Assembly (NCBI GenBank): GCA_012515725.1
Contig: JAAYXU010000049.1
Location: 1-9,214, forward strand
Reading direction: 5' to 3'
Length of the DNA: 9,214 nt
Origin: Clostridiales bacterium
GTDB taxonomy: Bacteria > Bacillota > Clostridia > Christensenellales > UMGS416
Position numbers and translations under genes: made by a program
The notes under the pieces: model-generated
The model's input: only the letters and a program-made list of their open reading frames with translations
What the model was told of the DNA's origin: nothing
Databases searched by the model: none
Shown: positions 5,967 through 9,214 of the stretch, piece by piece
Layout: the number at the start of each line of letters is the position of its first letter
How positions within the stretch are numbered: position 1 is the first letter of the stretch

Positions 5967-7031
5967 TCATTCCCGCTGCATCCGTTGGGTCCGCTCGGCG
6001 ATGATGAGCGGCTCGATAATCGGGTCCATGTCCCCCTGCATGAACGCGTCCAGCTTGTACAGCGTCACGCCGATCCGGTGGTCGGTGACGCGCCCCTGCG
6101 GAAAATTATATGTGCGGATGCGTTCGGAGCGGTCGCCGCTTCCCACCTGATTGCGGCGTACCGCGGCGTACTCCGCATCCATTTCCGACTGACGCTTGTC
6201 ATAGAGCCGGGAGCGCAGCACGCGCAGAGCCTTGGCCTTGTTTTTTGTCTGCGACTTCTCGTCCTGACAGGTAACAACCAGCCCGGTGGGCAGATGCGTG
6301 ATGCGGATGGCTGAATCGGTTTTGTTGACATGCTGGCCGCCCGCGCCGCTCGAGCGGTATGTGTCGATCCGCAGGTCGGCGGGGTTTATTTCGAGCTCCA
6401 CTTCTTCAGCCTCCGGAAGCACCGCAACCGTCGCGGCCGACGTGTGGATGCGGCCGCCCGACTCGGTCTCGGGAACCCTCTGCACGCGGTGCGCGCCGCT
6501 TTCGTACTTGAGCAGGCGGAACGCCCCCCGCCCGCTGATGACCAGCGTCGCCTCCTTGCAGCCGCCAATCTCGGTTTCGTTAAGGTCGGTGAGCTCTGCC
6601 CGCAGTCCCTTTCGCTCTGCGTAGCGCATATACATGCGCATGAGGTCCGCCGCGAAGAGCGCAGCCTCCTCTCCCCCGGTCCCGGCCCGGATCTCCATTA
6701 CGACATTCCTGTCGTCGTTCGGATCGCGCGGCAGGAGCATCTCCCGTATTTCCTCCGTAAGACGCGCGAGCCGCTCCTCTGCGCGGGGCTTTTCGTCCCG
6801 CGCCAGTTCCTCCAGCTCATGGTCGCCCGAGGCAAGCGCCTCCTCCAGATCGCTGCAGTCGCGCAGGGCCGCGTCGTATTCATCAGCCTTCGCCGCCACA
6901 GGCGCGAGTTCCGACTGCTCCTTTAGCGCGGCGCGCCAGCGGGCTGGATCGGCCATCGCATCGGGCTGTGCCAGAAAAGCGTTCAACTCGTCCAGTTTTC
7001 CTCGAATCTCCTCGAGTTTCCTTTCGATCAT
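5967..7031 (-). CDS. prfA: Peptide chain release factor 1 (RF1)
   Basis: 354 residues, the usual RF1 length (about 355-360). RF1 reads UAA and UAG stop codons in the ribosomal A site and triggers release of the finished protein. An N-terminal coiled, acidic domain (1-105) precedes GTGGEEAALFAADL (117-130). The stop-codon recognition tripeptide is PET (187-189) in HRVQRVPETESGGRIHTS, the PxT class that identifies RF1 rather than RF2 (SPF). The catalytic GGQ is at 231-233 in SSGAGGQHVNKTDSAIRITH, and GSGDRSERIRTYNFPQGRVTDHR at 297-319 (interrupted helix-turn segments) is the conserved C-terminal core. Start ATG 7031 lies 9 bases after AAGGAAGG, which sits in the last codons of prmC. The 5-base gap to prmC implies one transcript. 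I see no convincing hairpin terminator after the stop; a T-run (5906-5900) lacks a good stem. Confidence 0.97.
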   Translation of the reverse strand: MIERKLEEIRGKLDELNAFLAQPDAMADPARWRAALKEQSELAPVAAKADEYDAALRDCSDLEEALASGDHELEELARDEKPRAEERLARLTEEIREMLLPRDPNDDRNVVMEIRAGTGGEEAALFAADLMRMYMRYAERKGLRAELTDLNETEIGGCKEATLVISGRGAFRLLKYESGAHRVQRVPETESGGRIHTSAATVAVLPEAEEVELEINPADLRIDTYRSSGAGGQHVNKTDSAIRITHLPTGLVVTCQDEKSQTKNKAKALRVLRSRLYDKRQSEMDAEYAAVRRNQVGSGDRSERIRTYNFPQGRVTDHRIGVTLYKLDAFMQGDMDPIIEPLIIAERTQRMQRE

Positions 7032-7036
7032 ATACG

Positions 7037-7885
7037 TTATCCTTCCTTAAGCGCCCGGCGCGCCGCCACGACGCGCAGGGTCCCGGCCAGATCCTTTTGT
7101 CGCTCCATACCAATGCTTCCGGGCGCGAGCAGCGCGCAGACCGCATCCGCCTGCCCCTCTCCGACCTCCAGCACGATCCATCCGCCGGGCGCGAGGCTGT
7201 CCCGGAACCGAGCCGCCAGCGCGCGGTAAGCGCTCAATCCGTCGGGACCGCCGTCCAGCGCTATACGCGGCTCGTAATCGCGCACGACCGGCGCGAGCAC
7301 GTCGATCTCCCCGCTGGGGATATAGGGCGGGTTTGATACGATCAGGCCGTAGGGCGCTCCGGGCAGCGGTCTGCTCATATCGGCTCTGAGGAGCCGGACG
7401 GGAATCCCCAGCCGCGCCGCGTTCTCGGCAGCCAGCTCCAGCGCCTCGCCGCTCATGTCGCACAGCGTCACATCCGCATCGGGGCGGTGGGCGGCAAAAG
7501 CCAGCCCGACGCAGCCGGTACCGCAGCCTATGTCGATGACTCCGAGCGGCCTTCTGCCAACCGTGAGTTCCAGCGCTTTGCGCACAAGGCCTTCGGTTTC
7601 AGGCCGGGGTATGAGCGCCCGCCGGTCGGTGCGCAGGCGCAGTCCGTCGAATTCCCACCAGCCCAGCACATGCTGCAACGGCTCGCCCCGCGCGCACCGC
7701 GCTACCATGTCCTTAAGAAGAGCGTACTGTCCGGGCGGCATCGGTTCGCGCATCCGGGCGGCATAGCCCGTAAGGTCTGTGTCCAGAGCGGCCATTACGA
7801 GCCAGCGCGCGCAGGCATCCGTGTCGTCGCCCATCGCCGGGCGCAGCAACCGCCGCGCTGTGGCGGCGGCCTCATGTACAGTCAT
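7037..7885 (-). CDS. prmC: Release factor glutamine N5-methyltransferase PrmC (HemK)
   Basis: 282 residues, normal family length. PrmC is a SAM-dependent enzyme that methylates the side-chain amide of the GGQ glutamine in RF1 and RF2, which speeds peptide release. The N-terminal helical substrate-docking domain covers about 1-80. The family signature IPRPETE is at 92-98, the SAM-binding DIGCGTG loop at 118-124, and the catalytic NPPY motif at 185-188 in IVSNPPYIPSGEI. The start ATG (7885-7883) overlaps the DUF1385 stop as ATGA, so translation is probably coupled; a GAGGGAG lies 11 bases upstream. Its substrate RF1 is encoded 5 bases downstream, the reverse order of the prfA-prmC pair in E. 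coli and B. subtilis. All motifs are intact. Confidence 0.96.
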   Translation of the reverse strand: MTVHEAAATARRLLRPAMGDDTDACARWLVMAALDTDLTGYAARMREPMPPGQYALLKDMVARCARGEPLQHVLGWWEFDGLRLRTDRRALIPRPETEGLVRKALELTVGRRPLGVIDIGCGTGCVGLAFAAHRPDADVTLCDMSGEALELAAENAARLGIPVRLLRADMSRPLPGAPYGLIVSNPPYIPSGEIDVLAPVVRDYEPRIALDGGPDGLSAYRALAARFRDSLAPGGWIVLEVGEGQADAVCALLAPGSIGMERQKDLAGTLRVVAARRALKEG

Positions 7886-8889
7886 GGCGCGGGATTCTCC
7901 CTCGCGGCGTCGGCCTGCGCGCCGGTTTCTCCCGGCTCGCCCGGCTCAATTTCGTCAGGCAGACGGTATCCCTCGGGAAGACACTGGGTTCGCTCCTCAT
8001 GAGGCAGGCATGCCGCGAACGCCGCGATAGCCGTCTCGACCATACCGTCGTCGGGCTGCCGGGTGGTCATGCGCTGCAGCAGCATACCGGGCGCGCGGAT
8101 GATGGCCGTCAGCCTGTTCTCGAACCGCGCCAGGCCCATCAGCATCTCATAGGACAGGGCGGCTACCACCGGTAGCAGTGCCAGCCGGATGATGAGCCTT
8201 CCGTACCACGGGCCGCTCCACCCGGTCAGCGAGAACACGAGTATGCTGACTACCATGACCAGCAGCAGAAAACTCGTGCCGCAGCGCGGGTGCGCGGTGG
8301 AGCAGGTCTGCACGTTTTCGACTGTCAGAGTAAGTCCCTTTTCGTAGCAGTTGACGGTCTTGTGCTCAGCGCCGTGGTACGCGAAAAACCGCCGGATGTC
8401 TGGCATCAGCGATATCGCGGACAGGTATCCCGCGAATATCGCAAGGCGTATGCCGCCCTCCAGAAGGTTTATTGCGAACGTGCTGCCTATACGGGCCGAC
8501 AGCCACGATGTTATGAGGGACGGCAGTACGAAGAAGAGCCCGATAGCCAGCGCAAGCCCGACCACCATCGTAAATCCCGTTACGATATCGTTTATGTCCC
8601 GCTTCAGTTTTCCCGAAAGCCAGCGCTCGAAACGGGACGGCTCCCCGGTCTCCATACCGATCAATTCGACGGAAGCGGTCAGCGACTCAATGCCCAGGCG
8701 CATCATCGATACGAAATTCATAACGCCCCGCCACAGCGGCGCTTTTGACATCGCGAAGCGACTGCCGTCAATACGCCGCAGCGCAATGGCTCCGTCGGCG
8801 CGTCGCACCGCGATCGCGATCCGGGGCCCTCCCCGCATCATGACACCTTCCATGACGGCCTGCCCGCCGATCACGCTTTTCCGGCTCAT
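7882..8889 (-). CDS. DUF1385 family membrane protein (YqhQ-like)
   Basis: 335 residues of a conserved Bacillota membrane family with no proven function to my knowledge. The family hallmark GGQAVMEGVMMRGG opens the protein (8-21). Four hydrophobic segments are visible at about 102-127, 143-162, 206-222 and 231-250. Between the second and third lie HGAEHK (172-177) and CSTAHPRCGTSF (196-207), whose His, Glu and Cys residues look like a possible metal-binding or catalytic set. The C-terminal tail after about 270 is soluble, ending in a Pro/Glu-rich stretch. The start ATG is about 7 bases after GGGAGGG. It overlaps prmC by 4 bases and sits just downstream of the rpmE terminator, so its transcription depends on read-through or an unseen promoter. 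Family call is firm; function is unknown. Confidence 0.92.
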   Translation of the reverse strand: MSRKSVIGGQAVMEGVMMRGGPRIAIAVRRADGAIALRRIDGSRFAMSKAPLWRGVMNFVSMMRLGIESLTASVELIGMETGEPSRFERWLSGKLKRDINDIVTGFTMVVGLALAIGLFFVLPSLITSWLSARIGSTFAINLLEGGIRLAIFAGYLSAISLMPDIRRFFAYHGAEHKTVNCYEKGLTLTVENVQTCSTAHPRCGTSFLLLVMVVSILVFSLTGWSGPWYGRLIIRLALLPVVAALSYEMLMGLARFENRLTAIIRAPGMLLQRMTTRQPDDGMVETAIAAFAACLPHEERTQCLPEGYRLPDEIEPGEPGETGAQADAARENPAP

Positions 8890-8908
8890 CGACTAGCCCT
8901 CCCTCACC

Positions 8909-8946
8909 AATAAAGAAAGGCAGAACAGGACCGTCCCGTTCTGCCT
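8909..8946 (-). terminator. Intrinsic terminator after rpmE
   Basis: On the minus strand AGGCAGAAC (8946-8938) pairs perfectly with GTTCTGCCT (8926-8918), and the stem extends by a G-U pair and GGA/TCC to a 3-base loop, about 13 pairs in all. The tail is TTTCTTTATT. It begins 13 bases after the rpmE stop and ends about 20 bases before the DUF1385 start codon. Confidence 0.85.
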
Positions 8947-8959
8947 CTCCTATGCCTCA

Positions 8960-9157
8960 TTAAATGCCATAGCGCTTCTTGAAACGATCCACGCGGCCGC
9001 CGGAGTCCACCAGCTTCTGCTTGCCGGTAAAGAACGGATGGCACTTGGAGCAGATTTCCACGTTGATTTCCTTCTCCACGGAACCGGTCTCAAATACTTC
9101 GCCGCAGGCGCATTTTACGACGCATTTCTGGTATTGGGGATGTATGTTTTCCTTCAT
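8960..9157 (-). CDS. rpmE: 50S ribosomal protein L31, zinc-binding (C+) type
   Basis: 65 residues, MKENIHPQYQ to a KKRYGI end. L31 bridges the large and small ribosomal subunits. Four cysteines in the C+ pattern, C16-x-C18 and C36-x-x-C39, are positioned to hold one zinc ion; C12 is an extra. The conserved CHPFFTGKQKLVDSGGRVDRF segment (39-59, a single conserved block) is complete. Zinc-free paralogues that replace this form under zinc shortage lack these cysteines, so this is the standard version. The start is ATG at 9157, 5 bases after AGGTGAG; a GTG at 9166 would add three residues and overlap that site. A strong terminator follows. The promoter is not identifiable in the 57 bases visible upstream. 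Confidence 0.96.
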   Translation of the reverse strand: MKENIHPQYQKCVVKCACGEVFETGSVEKEINVEICSKCHPFFTGKQKLVDSGGRVDRFKKRYGI

Positions 9158-9214
9158 AGTTCTCACCTACCTTGCAGGGCGTGTACATCCGGCCCCAGCA
9201 GACGGACGCAAAGG
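9158..9214 (-). other. rpmE upstream region with a possible leader hairpin
   Basis: 57 bases before rpmE to the window edge. An 8-pair helix with two wobble pairs is possible between 9210-9203 (TGCGTCCG) and 9191-9184 (CGGATGTA), with an 11-base loop. No T-run follows, so it is not a terminator of an upstream gene. No clear coding frame is visible. It may be an mRNA leader; evidence is thin. Confidence 0.3.

Noticed and set aside
7455..8002. Plus-strand open frames opposite prmC and DUF1385
   Set aside because: They are Arg/Ser/Pro-rich shadows, and the minus-strand genes carry intact family motifs.

Overview
The window looks like a chromosomal housekeeping segment from a GC-rich member of the Bacillota, probably class Clostridia. 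Three things point there: AGGAGG-type ribosome binding sites on almost every gene, the mfd/PrsA-type lipoprotein pairing, and the rpmE / DUF1385 / prmC / prfA block. Christensenellales is a possible order, but that is a weak inference from overall style. Nearly all coding is on the minus strand. The one intact plus-strand gene is a small tusA-like ORF near the middle.

Reading the minus strand from the right edge, the first block is translation-related. rpmE (zinc-type L31) is closed by a strong intrinsic terminator. A DUF1385 membrane protein (YqhQ-like) follows. It overlaps prmC by 4 bases, and prmC lies 5 bases before prfA. PrmC methylates the GGQ glutamine of the release factor encoded just after it, so enzyme and substrate are made from one transcript.

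The second block is mfd (transcription-repair coupling factor), then a PrsA/SurA-like lipoprotein with its own promoter and a clean terminator. The left edge carries a truncated small Met/Cys-rich protein of a family I cannot assign a function, with its own promoter and probably a TTG start.

Between mfd and prfA is a divergent island. It holds back-to-back promoters for mfd (minus) and tusA (plus), with two 17-base direct repeats (23-base period) between them. Just after tusA is a 5' gene remnant. Its reading frame resembles the N-terminus of Asp/Glu-racemase-family proteins, its start codon appears lost by a one-base deletion, and it runs into the antisense 3' end of prfA.

I see no mobile element, CRISPR array, tRNA, rRNA or recognisable novel multi-gene system. 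The best leads are small: the racemase-like remnant beside tusA, the repeat pair between divergent promoters, the inverted repeat over the prsA -35, the uncharacterised left-edge protein, and a terminator placed 20 bases before the DUF1385 gene.
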